A stretch of DNA of 64,000 nucleotides from Syntrophorhabdus sp. PtaB.Bin027 (GTDB lineage Bacteria > Desulfobacterota > Syntrophorhabdia > Syntrophorhabdales > Syntrophorhabdaceae): assembly GCA_002067585.1 (NCBI GenBank), contig MVQO01000026.1, forward strand, positions 1-64,000, in the 5' to 3' direction. The position numbers and the translations under genes were made by a program. Within the stretch, counting starts at the first letter, position 1, and each line of letters begins with the position of its first letter. Below the pieces are notes generated by a model. The model did no database searches. It saw only the letters and a program-made list of their open reading frames with translations, and had not been told where the DNA came from. This document shows positions 34,098-42,544 of the stretch, piece after piece.

Positions 34098-34514
34098 ATG
34101 CATGAGGAATATATTAAAAATCTGTTTAATAATTGCAATGTTGGCAAGCTTCTGGGTATCGAAGTGTATGACCTCAAAGAAGGTCATGCGAAAGGCAAGC
34201 TGACAATTCGTAACGAGCATATTAATGTTTTTGGGACAGTTCACGGTGGTATACTATTCACTCTGGCCGACCATATAGGTGGTGCATGTGGAAACACGTT
34301 AGGAAAAAAATCTCTACTCATTGAATCAACAATGCAGTTCATGAAAGGCGTCTTAGCGGGAGAAACTCTGTTTGCAGAGGCAAAGCTGTGCTATGCAGGC
34401 AAAAGAATTGGCAGGATTGAGATAAAGGTATACAGAGAAAATGAAGAGATTGTGGCCATGATGCATATGGTCTTTTACATGAAAAGCGATGATCACAAAA
34501 CAAAAACTCCTTAA
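34098..34514 (+). CDS. PaaI-family hotdog thioesterase
   Basis: 138 residues with the hotdog-fold pattern: VGKLLGIEVYDLKEGHAKGKLTI, the signature NVFGTVHGGILFTLADHIGGAC (HGG loop with the catalytic Asp in LAD), and LIESTMQFMKG. It hydrolyses acyl-CoA thioesters, often phenylacetyl- or medium-chain acyl-CoA, releasing trapped CoA. It overlaps the following glycosylase gene by 26 bases. Confidence 0.9.
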   Translation: MHEEYIKNLFNNCNVGKLLGIEVYDLKEGHAKGKLTIRNEHINVFGTVHGGILFTLADHIGGACGNTLGKKSLLIESTMQFMKGVLAGETLFAEAKLCYAGKRIGRIEIKVYRENEEIVAMMHMVFYMKSDDHKTKTP

Positions 34515-35139
34515 TATTTTTCAAACCCTTCTTGCATCATTTGGTCAACGAAACTGGTGGCCCGGTGAAACAGAGCTCGAAATAATAGTCGGAGCAATTC
34601 TCACTCAGAATACATCGTGGAAAAATGTCGAGAGGGCAATCAGCAACATGAAAGCCCATGGCGTGTTGAATGCAGATACCATTCAATCCATTCCTATTGA
34701 AAAATTAGAAGAAATCATCAAACCTTCTGGTTTTTATAAGCAAAAATCTGAAAGATTAAAAAGGGTTATCAGCATATTATTTAATGACAATCATAAATCC
34801 ATAGAAAATTTGAGACTTTTTGATACTGAGTATTTGAGAACCCTGTTGCTTAATATTAATGGCATTGGCCCTGAAACTGCAGACAGCATATTACTTTATG
34901 CATTTAACAGACCGATATTCGTAGTAGATGCATACACAAAACGTTTTGTAAAAAATCACCAATTATACAATGGTAATAACAGATATGATAACGTACAGCA
35001 GTTTTTTATGGAGAACCTCCCACGCAATGAATACCTCTTTAATGAATTCCATGCGTTAATTGTATATTTATGTCAAAATTACTGCAAGAAGGTGCCAGAA
35101 TGTTCTCACTGTCCTCTGAAATCAGAACTTAATATCTGA
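34489..35139 (+). CDS. Endonuclease III-related DNA glycosylase (MagIII/COG2231 type)
   Basis: 216 residues of the helix-hairpin-helix-GPD superfamily. WWPGETELEIIVGAILTQNTSWKNVERAI and KPSGFYKQKSERLKR are typical of the group containing Helicobacter 3-methyladenine glycosylase MagIII. The hairpin LNINGIGPETADSILLYAF has Glu where bifunctional Nth has the catalytic Lys, so a monofunctional glycosylase is expected; the catalytic Asp is kept in VVDAYTKRF. The C-terminus has four cysteines (CQNYCKKVPECSHC), suggesting a [4Fe-4S] cluster with unusual spacing. Confidence 0.85.
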   Translation: MITKQKLLNIFQTLLASFGQRNWWPGETELEIIVGAILTQNTSWKNVERAISNMKAHGVLNADTIQSIPIEKLEEIIKPSGFYKQKSERLKRVISILFNDNHKSIENLRLFDTEYLRTLLLNINGIGPETADSILLYAFNRPIFVVDAYTKRFVKNHQLYNGNNRYDNVQQFFMENLPRNEYLFNEFHALIVYLCQNYCKKVPECSHCPLKSELNI

Positions 35140-35219
35140 AAATTGTGCCTTGGGAGAATTTTTTTGACTTAAATCTCAATCAAACCATTATCGTATAAAC
35201 GATTGGAGGCTTTTCGTTC

Positions 35220-36263
35220 TTAGGAAATTCGCGATATCGTGATAACTTCCTTTCCTGATACCTTCCGTATATTGCCTAGAAGAAATACAGTTTCTCCATA
35301 TTTCTCCAGTAGGTTCATTATAGCCTCGCTTTCGTTCTGATTTACAACGAGGACAAATCCGATACCCATATTAAACGTTGAACACATTTCGTCAAATTGA
35401 ACGTTGCCCATCTCTTGAATAAGTGGAAATATAGAGGGAATTCTGGCAGACGGTACATTCAGTTGTGCCCCAAGGCCTCTCGGGAGGATTCGTGATATAT
35501 TCCCTGGAAGACCACCACCTGTAATGTGTGCCATTCCTTTTACTGTGTAACGTTCTAGAATTTGTTCAACCGATCTCACATAAATTCTTGTGGGCTTTAA
35601 TAATTCTTCATAGAGAGGAATTTCCAGCCCTGTAACTATATCATGCAGTTTCAGTGAATGAACATCAAAAAGTACTTTTCTTACAAGTGAATATCCATTG
35701 CTATGCAGTCCATTTGAAGCAAGTCCTATAATTACATCCCCTTCACATATTGTCGTCCCATTTACAATTTTGTCTCTTTCAACAAAGCCTATCGCAAATC
35801 CAGCAAGATCGTATTCGCCATCTCGATAAAATGACGGCATTTCAGCAGTCTCTCCACCAATAAGTGCACAATCAGCCTGAGTACATCCATCACAGATCCC
35901 CATAATCACATCTTCATAAACTTTTTCTTCAATGTGACCAGTAGCAAAATAATCGAGGAAAAAGAATGGTTTTGCACCCATGGTAAGTATGTCATTGACA
36001 GACATTGCAACAAGATCAATGCCTACTGTATCATGTTTATTCGCATTAAAAGCTATTTTCAACTTTGTCCCTACACCATCGGTTGAGCTTACCATTAAAG
36101 GATTGTTGTAACCTTTTGGTATTTCTGTAACTGCTGCAAAACCGCCTATCGTGTTCAGGACAAAAGGATTAAAGGTGCTACATATGTTGTGTTTGATTCT
36201 GTTCAGGACGTCATCGGCTTTTTTAATATCTACCCCAGCATCCTTATAGGTGGTAATTGCCAT
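35220..36263 (-). CDS. purM: Phosphoribosylformylglycinamidine cyclo-ligase (AIR synthetase)
   Basis: Fifth step of purine synthesis: ATP-dependent closure of the imidazole ring. 347 residues. Conserved blocks are YKDAGVDIKKADDVLNRIK, STDGVGTKLKIAF, GIDLVAMSVNDILTMGAKPFFFLDYFATG, ALIGGETAEMP, GLASNGLHSNGYSLVRK and HITGGGLPGNISRILP. Monocistronic here and 30 kb from purH/purD. Start ATG 36263 faces the por operon. Confidence 0.96.
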   Translation of the reverse strand: MAITTYKDAGVDIKKADDVLNRIKHNICSTFNPFVLNTIGGFAAVTEIPKGYNNPLMVSSTDGVGTKLKIAFNANKHDTVGIDLVAMSVNDILTMGAKPFFFLDYFATGHIEEKVYEDVIMGICDGCTQADCALIGGETAEMPSFYRDGEYDLAGFAIGFVERDKIVNGTTICEGDVIIGLASNGLHSNGYSLVRKVLFDVHSLKLHDIVTGLEIPLYEELLKPTRIYVRSVEQILERYTVKGMAHITGGGLPGNISRILPRGLGAQLNVPSARIPSIFPLIQEMGNVQFDEMCSTFNMGIGFVLVVNQNESEAIMNLLEKYGETVFLLGNIRKVSGKEVITISRIS

Positions 36264-36509
36264 GCGTTTAATCTAAAATGTTGGCTCACGAAAGTCAAGA
36301 ATACAATAAAATATTACAATTAACACTACTTCACTATTTACATTTTCGGCTAAAAATGTTAATAAAAACCTCACGTGAATGCTTTAAGTAATACACCTTA
36401 TATACCTTATAATTTGTGTGTTATTTCACGTTTTGAGGCTTTATCTTTCCAATCAATATTTGTTTGTGGTTTTATCTGCAAACGTTAATCATCTATAGGG
36501 AGACTCTTT

Positions 36510-36803
36510 ATGGCGAAACCAATGGATCAATACAAATGGCACGAGCTTAACTTAGGCTGTGTCATAGAAGATGTTGGCAATGCACAAGAGTACAAAACGG
36601 GGGACTGGCGATCGCAAAAACCCGTTCATGATAACACAAAGTGCACTCGATGTGCCCTTTGCTGGCTCTTTTGCCCTGACTCAGCTGTCTTTGAAATTGA
36701 GGATGAATACTTCGATACCAACCTGGATTACTGCAAAGGTTGTGGCATCTGTGCAAAAGAGTGCCCGGCTGATGCCATCACCATGGTAGAGGAGGAAAGA
36801 TGA
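36510..36803 (+). CDS. porD: 2-oxoacid:ferredoxin oxidoreductase, delta (ferredoxin-like) subunit
   Basis: 97 residues with two [4Fe-4S] motifs, CTRCALCWLFCPD and CKGCGICAKECP. Together with the N-terminal WHELNLGCVI this is the delta subunit of the pyruvate/2-ketoisovalerate oxidoreductase family. It passes electrons from the TPP site to external ferredoxin. Overlaps the alpha gene (ATGA). The usual gamma-subunit gene is not found before or after it. Confidence 0.92.
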   Translation: MAKPMDQYKWHELNLGCVIEDVGNAQEYKTGDWRSQKPVHDNTKCTRCALCWLFCPDSAVFEIEDEYFDTNLDYCKGCGICAKECPADAITMVEEER

Positions 36804-37957
36804 CGATGAAGAAAGGTATTGAAGTATCTATCGCTATAGCAGACGCAGCCAAGCTTGCACGTGTTGAAGTTATTGCAGCCTATCCCATCACTCCTCAAAC
36901 CCATATTGTTGAGCACCTCTCTGAAATAGTTGCAAATGGAGAACTGGAAGCAAAATATATAAACGTTGAATCAGAACATTCCGCCATGTCCGCCTGTTGT
37001 GGTGCTTCTGCTACAGGGGCACGCACTTTTACATCGACAAGCGCACAAGGTTTGGAGCTGATGCACGAGATTCTCTTCATTGCCTCGGGAATGCGATTTC
37101 CAATTGTCATGGCCACTGTCAACCGTGCCCTTTCATCCCCCCTCTCAATCTGGGGTGATCAGTCCGATGTGATGGCAGCGAGAGATTCAGGCTGGATTAT
37201 GCTATTTTGCGAAAATGGTCAAGAAGCTGTGGACTCGACCATAATGGCTTTTAAGATAGCAGAAGATAGAAGGGTCCTTCTCCCTGTAATGATCAACCTT
37301 GATGGTTTTTCACTTTCCCACGTCATAGAACCAATTTTGCTGCCTCCCCAGGAAGATGTTGATGCCTTTTTACCTTCCTATAATCCTGTCTACACCCTCC
37401 ATCCAGATAAACCTGTTACTATGGGTGCTTATGGTATGCCGGAAATTTACACAGAAGCCAAGTTTGCTCAGGAAACGGCTTTAAGGAATTCCAAGGTTGT
37501 CATTGATGAAGTTTTGGAAGACTTTGGAAAAAAATTTGGCAGGTCTTATAAGGCAGTTGAGAAATATAATAATGATAAAACTGAATTCGCATTCATTGGT
37601 TTAGGCTCAATATGTGAGAATATTAAAACCTCTATTGACTATCTAAAGGACGAAGGAAAGGAAGCAGGCCTTGTGCAGCTTCGTCTATTCCGACCATTTC
37701 CAAAAGACGATTTCCTGAAGGCTATTGAAGGGAAAAAGCGCCTTGCAATTATTGAAAGGGCAATGCCGGGCGGGGCCACTTACGGTCCCCTATTCAATGA
37801 AATTGCAGCCCTTGCTCATACCCATGGTCTTGACATAGCGCTTGAAAACTATATTTGTGGCCTTGGAGGTAGAGATGTACAACCAGAGGAGTTCATGGAT
37901 GTTTTTACGTCTCCCCAATCGGGGAAAAATATCACTGTTTTAGGGGTGAGAGAATGA
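36800..37957 (+). CDS. porA: 2-oxoacid:ferredoxin oxidoreductase, alpha subunit
   Basis: 385 residues. The N-terminal pyrimidine-binding domain shows IAAYPITPQTHIVEHLS, NVESEHSAMSACCGASATGARTFTSTSAQGLELM; then TVNRALSSPLSIWGDQSDVMAARDSGW, and the C-terminal FIGLGSICENIKTSIDYLK. These match pyruvate- or branched 2-oxoacid enzymes; which acid cannot be decided by eye. Overlaps porB by four bases. Confidence 0.92.
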   Translation: MTMKKGIEVSIAIADAAKLARVEVIAAYPITPQTHIVEHLSEIVANGELEAKYINVESEHSAMSACCGASATGARTFTSTSAQGLELMHEILFIASGMRFPIVMATVNRALSSPLSIWGDQSDVMAARDSGWIMLFCENGQEAVDSTIMAFKIAEDRRVLLPVMINLDGFSLSHVIEPILLPPQEDVDAFLPSYNPVYTLHPDKPVTMGAYGMPEIYTEAKFAQETALRNSKVVIDEVLEDFGKKFGRSYKAVEKYNNDKTEFAFIGLGSICENIKTSIDYLKDEGKEAGLVQLRLFRPFPKDDFLKAIEGKKRLAIIERAMPGGATYGPLFNEIAALAHTHGLDIALENYICGLGGRDVQPEEFMDVFTSPQSGKNITVLGVRE

Positions 37958-38880
37958 GATTGAAAAAAATATATTCATATACAGATCATCCAGAAGTTGA
38001 ATATGCCGTGTCAGGACATCGTGCCTGTCAGGGCTGCGCAGAGATATTAGGACTTCGTTTGGCCCTGAAGGTTTTTGGTAAGGATACTATTATGACCATG
38101 GCCACTGGTTGTATGGAAATCATTTCTACCCCTTTTCCTCTAACCGACTGGACAATACCGTGGATTCACGTGGCCTTCGAGAATGCTGCTGCAGTCGCCT
38201 CCGGTGTTGAATCAGCATTAAAAATACTCATGGAAAAGGGCAAGATTCCAAAAAAAGACATTCATGTCATTGCAAGTGCCGGTGATGGCGGGACGAGTGA
38301 TATAGGTTTGCAGGCATTGTCTGGAGCTCTGGAACGAGGTCACAAATTCACGTATATCTGCGTTGATAATGAAGCTTATATGAATACAGGCATACAAAGG
38401 TCATCTGCTACACCTTTCGGCGCCATGACGACCACCAGTCCTCCGGGCAAGAAAAGCATGGGTCAGGCAACGTGGAAGAAAAACATGCCTAAAATTGCAG
38501 CAGCCCATAATATCCCTTATGTTGCAACTGCTTGTCCCTCTTATCCTTTCGATCTCATGGAAAAGGCTAAGAAGGCTAAGAACACAAATGGTCCCTCGTA
38601 CCTTCACATCCTTTCCGTCTGTCCGACCGGATGGAGAATACCAACAGAGGCTGCAATAGAATATGGGAGACTTGCAGTAAGAAGTGGTGCATTTCCTCTC
38701 TATGAGGTTGAAAACGGAAAGTACAGGATTACTCAAAAAACTGATCGCCTGATACCAATATCTGAGTATCTGAAAGGCCAGGGGAGATTCCGTCACCTTA
38801 CTGACGATATTATTGAAAATATTCAGACACGTATAAGTGCAGAGTGGGAAGAACTGAAGTTTCTGTCGGGGATTAAGTAA
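37954..38880 (+). CDS. porB: 2-oxoacid:ferredoxin oxidoreductase, beta (TPP-binding) subunit
   Basis: 308 residues. GHRACQGCAEILGLR holds two of the cluster-binding cysteines; MATGCMEI and the TPP motif SAGDGGTSDIGLQALSGALERG...DNEAYMNTGIQRS bind Mg-TPP. Completes a D-A-B run that decarboxylates a 2-oxoacid to an acyl-CoA, reducing ferredoxin. Converges with pilU 17 bases on. Confidence 0.93.
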   Translation: MRLKKIYSYTDHPEVEYAVSGHRACQGCAEILGLRLALKVFGKDTIMTMATGCMEIISTPFPLTDWTIPWIHVAFENAAAVASGVESALKILMEKGKIPKKDIHVIASAGDGGTSDIGLQALSGALERGHKFTYICVDNEAYMNTGIQRSSATPFGAMTTTSPPGKKSMGQATWKKNMPKIAAAHNIPYVATACPSYPFDLMEKAKKAKNTNGPSYLHILSVCPTGWRIPTEAAIEYGRLAVRSGAFPLYEVENGKYRITQKTDRLIPISEYLKGQGRFRHLTDDIIENIQTRISAEWEELKFLSGIK

Positions 38881-38897
38881 GGCTGCGGAGTTAATTT

Positions 38898-40028
38898 TCA
38901 GAATTTCGAAAAATCGTCTACTTTAAGTTTGAACCCCGGATCTTTTCTCTCAGTATCCTCCTTTTTGATCTGAGACATCTTTATGCGTAATCTCACATCG
39001 TTCGGGCTGTCTGCATAAGCAACAGCCGTATTGTAATCAATTCTCCCAGCCATATACAGGTCAAATATGTGTTGGTCAAACGTTTGCATGCCCTCATTAT
39101 AAGACTGGGCCATTGTATCTTTTAAAACACCAATTTCACCTTTTAAAATGAGGTCTTTGACCCTCGGCGTATCGAGAAGTATCTCAAAGGCTGCAACTCT
39201 TGTACCATCTATTGATGGGAGCAGACGTTGTGAAATTATAGCCCTAAGGTTGAGAGAGAGCTGCATATAAATCTGGAGGTGTCTCTCTATGGGGAAAAAA
39301 TTGAGTATGCGCTCCATTGCTTGGTTTGCATTATTTGAGTGCAAGGTTGCCAACGCGAGGTGTCCGGTCTCAGCAAACGTGATGGCATCTTCCATGGTCT
39401 CTGCATCCCTGATTTCACCAATAAGAATTACATCTGGCGCCTGCCTCATTGTATTTTTAAGTGCATTGAGAAAGCTGTGGGTGTCAAAGCCCACTTCACG
39501 CTGAGTAATGACGCTCATTTTATGCTCATGAACAAATTCGATGGGGTCCTCAATGCTAATAATATGCCCACGTTGATTAAGATTTCTATAGTCTATCATT
39601 GCAGCAAGACTCGTCGATTTACCACTCCCAGTGGCACCAACAACGAGAACGAGACCTCTCTTTGTCATCACAATATCCTTCAAGATTTGCGGTAATCCAA
39701 GATCATCAATGGTTTTAATTTGTACCTTGATTTGACGGATAACCATCCCGACATAACCTCTCTGACGAAAGATATTGACTCTAAATCTACCTAGCTCTGG
39801 GTAATAGAGAGCCAGGTTCATTTCGAGAGTTTCTTCAAAAATTTTTCTCTGACGTTCGTTCATTGCCCGATACGCCATAGCCTCAGTATCATCAGGTTCC
39901 AATACATCCCCTGTATATGGATACACTACGCCCTCAATACGAAACATGGGTGGAACACCAACAGTTATATAAATATCCGACGCATCTTTCTCAACCATGT
40001 ATTTTAAATACCAAGTTAGATCTTCCAT
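38898..40028 (-). CDS. pilU: PilU-type twitching-motility ATPase
   Basis: 376 residues of the PilT/VirB11 secretion-ATPase family. N-terminal DASDIYITVGVPPMFRIEGVV, Walker A VVGATGSGKSTS, IISIEDPIEFVHEHKMSVITQREVG, Walker B PDVILIGEIRDAETM and the His box GHLALATLHSNNANQAMERIL. The extended C-terminus and KMSVITQREVGFDTHSF variant fit PilU, the accessory retraction motor. Four bases downstream of pilT. Confidence 0.9.
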   Translation of the reverse strand: MEDLTWYLKYMVEKDASDIYITVGVPPMFRIEGVVYPYTGDVLEPDDTEAMAYRAMNERQRKIFEETLEMNLALYYPELGRFRVNIFRQRGYVGMVIRQIKVQIKTIDDLGLPQILKDIVMTKRGLVLVVGATGSGKSTSLAAMIDYRNLNQRGHIISIEDPIEFVHEHKMSVITQREVGFDTHSFLNALKNTMRQAPDVILIGEIRDAETMEDAITFAETGHLALATLHSNNANQAMERILNFFPIERHLQIYMQLSLNLRAIISQRLLPSIDGTRVAAFEILLDTPRVKDLILKGEIGVLKDTMAQSYNEGMQTFDQHIFDLYMAGRIDYNTAVAYADSPNDVRLRIKMSQIKKEDTERKDPGFKLKVDDFSKF

Positions 40029-40032
40029 TTTC

Positions 40033-41067
40033 TCACCTCTGAACCTTTGAGAGATAGAAAGATACCTCGTCTTTGCTTACAAGGTTTCTGTCAACAAGAT
40101 CTTGAACTGAGGATTCCATAGTCTGCATTCCTATTCCTCTGCTGGTCTGCATTACAGAAGGAATCTGAAATATCTTATTTTCCCTAATCAGGTTTCTTAC
40201 CGCTGGATTTGATATCATAATCTCAAAGGCAGCTACACGCCCTTTTCCATCTCTTTTTTTGAATAAGACCTGAGAAACGATGGCCTGTAACGACTCGGCA
40301 ATCATTGAACGAACCTGGTTTTGCTGTTCTGCTGGAAAAACATCGACGATTCTATCTATCGTGTTTGGCGCACCGCTCGTATGAAGGGTTGCAAAAACGA
40401 GGTGGCCTGTTTCTGCGGCTGTAAGGGCAAGAGATATGGTTTCAAGATCTCTCATTTCACCTACAAGGATTACATCTGGGTCTTCACGAAGGGTGCTCCT
40501 TAATGCATTTGCAAAACTATGGGTATGGGGCCCCAATTCCCTTTGATTTACGAGACAGTTTTTTGATACATGAACAAATTCGATCGGATCTTCGATGGTG
40601 ATTATGTGGCTCTTGAACTCATTGTTAATAAGATCGATCATCGCAGCAAGGGTAGTTGATTTTCCGGTACCAGTTGGACCCGTAACAAGTACCAGGCCTT
40701 TCTCAAGCCTTGATACTGCTTTCAACACATTTGGCAAACCAAGCTGTTCAAAGGAAGGAATTATACTTGGAATTGTCCTAAAAACTGCAGCATCACCCCT
40801 TTGCTGCTTGAAAACATTACATCGAAACCGACCATACCCTCCAAGATCGAAAGAAAAGTCAAGTTCAAGGTGCTCTTCATAAGTCTTTCTCTGAAAATCA
40901 TTCAGGATTCCATAAATCATGTTATGTACATCTTCCCTGTCAAGATGTGGTAATTCGACCTTTCTCATCTCTCCGTTAATTCGTATAAACGGTTGTTCTC
41001 CAGAGCTGATGTGAAGGTCTGATCCTTTGTTTTCTACTGCAAAGATAAGAAGTTCTGATATATCCAC
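40033..41067 (-). CDS. pilT: Type IV pilus retraction ATPase PilT
   Basis: 344 residues. GSDLHISSGEQPFIRINGEM, Walker A VTGPTGTGKSTTLAAMID, ITIEDPIEFVH, QRELGPHTHSFANALRSTLREDPDVILVGEMRD, and the AIRNLI-like retraction motif near the C-terminus written here as PAVRNLIRENK. Powers pilus retraction. No pilin gene is in the window. Confidence 0.94.
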   Translation of the reverse strand: MDISELLIFAVENKGSDLHISSGEQPFIRINGEMRKVELPHLDREDVHNMIYGILNDFQRKTYEEHLELDFSFDLGGYGRFRCNVFKQQRGDAAVFRTIPSIIPSFEQLGLPNVLKAVSRLEKGLVLVTGPTGTGKSTTLAAMIDLINNEFKSHIITIEDPIEFVHVSKNCLVNQRELGPHTHSFANALRSTLREDPDVILVGEMRDLETISLALTAAETGHLVFATLHTSGAPNTIDRIVDVFPAEQQNQVRSMIAESLQAIVSQVLFKKRDGKGRVAAFEIMISNPAVRNLIRENKIFQIPSVMQTSRGIGMQTMESSVQDLVDRNLVSKDEVSFYLSKVQR

Positions 41068-41076
41068 GTTATCCCC

Positions 41077-41598
41077 CTAGTTTTCTAAGGCTTCTATTTC
41101 TTTTAATGTCGGCAAATCTCCGATATCCTTAAGCCCATATACCTCGAGGAATGTCTCTGTTGTTCTAAATACTATCGGTTTTCCAAAATCGTCCGTACGA
41201 CCGGCAATTTCTATCAGCTTTCTCTCAAGAAGTTGTTTAATCATCCTTGTTGAATCGACCCCTCTGATCATATCAACCTCTCTTTTGGTAATGGGTTGTT
41301 TATATGCTATGAGTGAAAGCGCTTCAAGCATAGGCCTCGTTAAACCTATTTCTCTTTCTTTTACAAATTTTGAAACCCACTCACGAAAGATAATCTTCGT
41401 TCTCATCTGGTAACCGCCAGATACAATTACTATTTCAATAGCCCTGTCAGAATGACTATATTCCTCTATCAACTCTTCCAGTGCATGGAGAACTTCTTCA
41501 CTGCTGTAAATTGCCAGTTTCTTGACAAGCATTTTCAGTTTCAAAGGCCTGGAGGAGGAGAAGAGTACTGCTTCGATAATGCGCTTTAATTCAATCAT
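41077..41598 (-). CDS. scpB: Segregation and condensation protein B
   Basis: 173 residues with two winged-helix units: LKRIIEAVLFSSSRPLKLKMLVKKL and LTRPMLEALSLIAYKQPITKREVDMIRGVDSTRMIKQLLERKLIEIAGRTDDFGKPI. Partner of ScpA and SMC in chromosome condensation; scpA is not adjacent. It overlaps miaA by four bases and precedes pilT by nine. Confidence 0.93.
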   Translation of the reverse strand: MIELKRIIEAVLFSSSRPLKLKMLVKKLAIYSSEEVLHALEELIEEYSHSDRAIEIVIVSGGYQMRTKIIFREWVSKFVKEREIGLTRPMLEALSLIAYKQPITKREVDMIRGVDSTRMIKQLLERKLIEIAGRTDDFGKPIVFRTTETFLEVYGLKDIGDLPTLKEIEALEN

Positions 41599-42515
41599 GC
41601 TAAAAAATCGATGACTCTTTTTTTAATTTTATTGTATTCTTCTGGATACTCATACCAGATTATGTCTTTTTCGCTGCGGAACCAGGTGAACTGCCGTTTT
41701 GCATAATGCCGCGTAAATTTTTTTATATCTTTTACCATATCGTCATAGGTAATGGAATCATGAACATACTGTAAAATCTCCCTGTATCCAATAGATGTAA
41801 AAGGCTTCAACCTTTCATCAAAACCCATAGCAAGAATGCCCCTTACCTCCTCAACCCACCCATTTTCAAGCATTTCTTCAACTCTTCTATCGATTCTTCT
41901 AAAAAGCTCGTATCTTGGTTTTGTTAAACCAATTTTTAATACCCTATAGCGAGGAACTCTAAAACCATGTGTTTTTGACCATGCAGACATTGAAAGTCCT
42001 GTTATTTGGAATACCTCCATAGCCCTAACCATTCTTCGTTTATCACGGAAGCTGATCTTTAAACCATATTCAGGATCAACTTTTTTGACTTTATCGTAAA
42101 AACTTAAAGGGTTATTATCATATTCCTCTTCTAATTTTTTTCTCAGCTTTTTGTCACTCTGGACCTTAAAGAGGCCATAGATCAGAGCACGGATATACAA
42201 CCCAGTGCCACCAACAACAATGGGTATTTTCCCCCGTGTCCATATCTCAAAGATTGCCCGGTCTGCCATATTCATAAAAATGGCAGCATTAAATTCCTCG
42301 TAAGGCTCCATGATATCAATTAGATGATGTGGAACAATTCGTTGAGATTCATTTGCCTGTTTAGCAGTTCCAATGTTGAAATGTTTAAAAACCTGCATTG
42401 AATCAGCGTTAATGATTTCTCCATTAAATTCTTGAGCCATATTCATTGCAAGTTCTGACTTTCCTGTACAGGTGGGACCCACTATTGTCACTATTTTGCT
42501 TCCGTTTGCTAACAT
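41595..42515 (-). CDS. miaA: tRNA dimethylallyltransferase
   Basis: Adds a dimethylallyl group to A37 of tRNAs reading UNN codons. P-loop VTIVGPTCTGKSELAMN, INADSMQVFKHFNIGTAK, PHHLIDIMEPYEEFNAA, VVGGTGLYIRALIYGLF and YAKRQFTWFR. I prefer ATG 42515, which places the P-loop at residue 8 and avoids a 13-residue hydrophobic prefix from the ATG at 42554 that would overlap the divergent PBP gene. Confidence 0.94.
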   Translation of the reverse strand: MLANGSKIVTIVGPTCTGKSELAMNMAQEFNGEIINADSMQVFKHFNIGTAKQANESQRIVPHHLIDIMEPYEEFNAAIFMNMADRAIFEIWTRGKIPIVVGGTGLYIRALIYGLFKVQSDKKLRKKLEEEYDNNPLSFYDKVKKVDPEYGLKISFRDKRRMVRAMEVFQITGLSMSAWSKTHGFRVPRYRVLKIGLTKPRYELFRRIDRRVEEMLENGWVEEVRGILAMGFDERLKPFTSIGYREILQYVHDSITYDDMVKDIKKFTRHYAKRQFTWFRSEKDIIWYEYPEEYNKIKKRVIDFLA

Positions 42516-42534
42516 TGAAGCTATACAGTATAAT
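42506..42534 (+). promoter_or_regulatory. Promoter of the PBP1A gene, possibly giving a leaderless mRNA
   Basis: TTGCTA (42506-42511), 17-base spacer, perfect TATAAT (42529-42534). The start codon lies at 42545, so the transcript would begin only 3-5 bases before it. The promoter overlaps the start of divergent miaA. Confidence 0.6.
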
Positions 42535-42544
42535 AAGATACGCA

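Noticed and set aside
42446-42544. 33-residue extension of PBP1A upstream of 42545
   Set aside because: It lies in the miaA coding region and adds residues before the membrane anchor with no homology seen.
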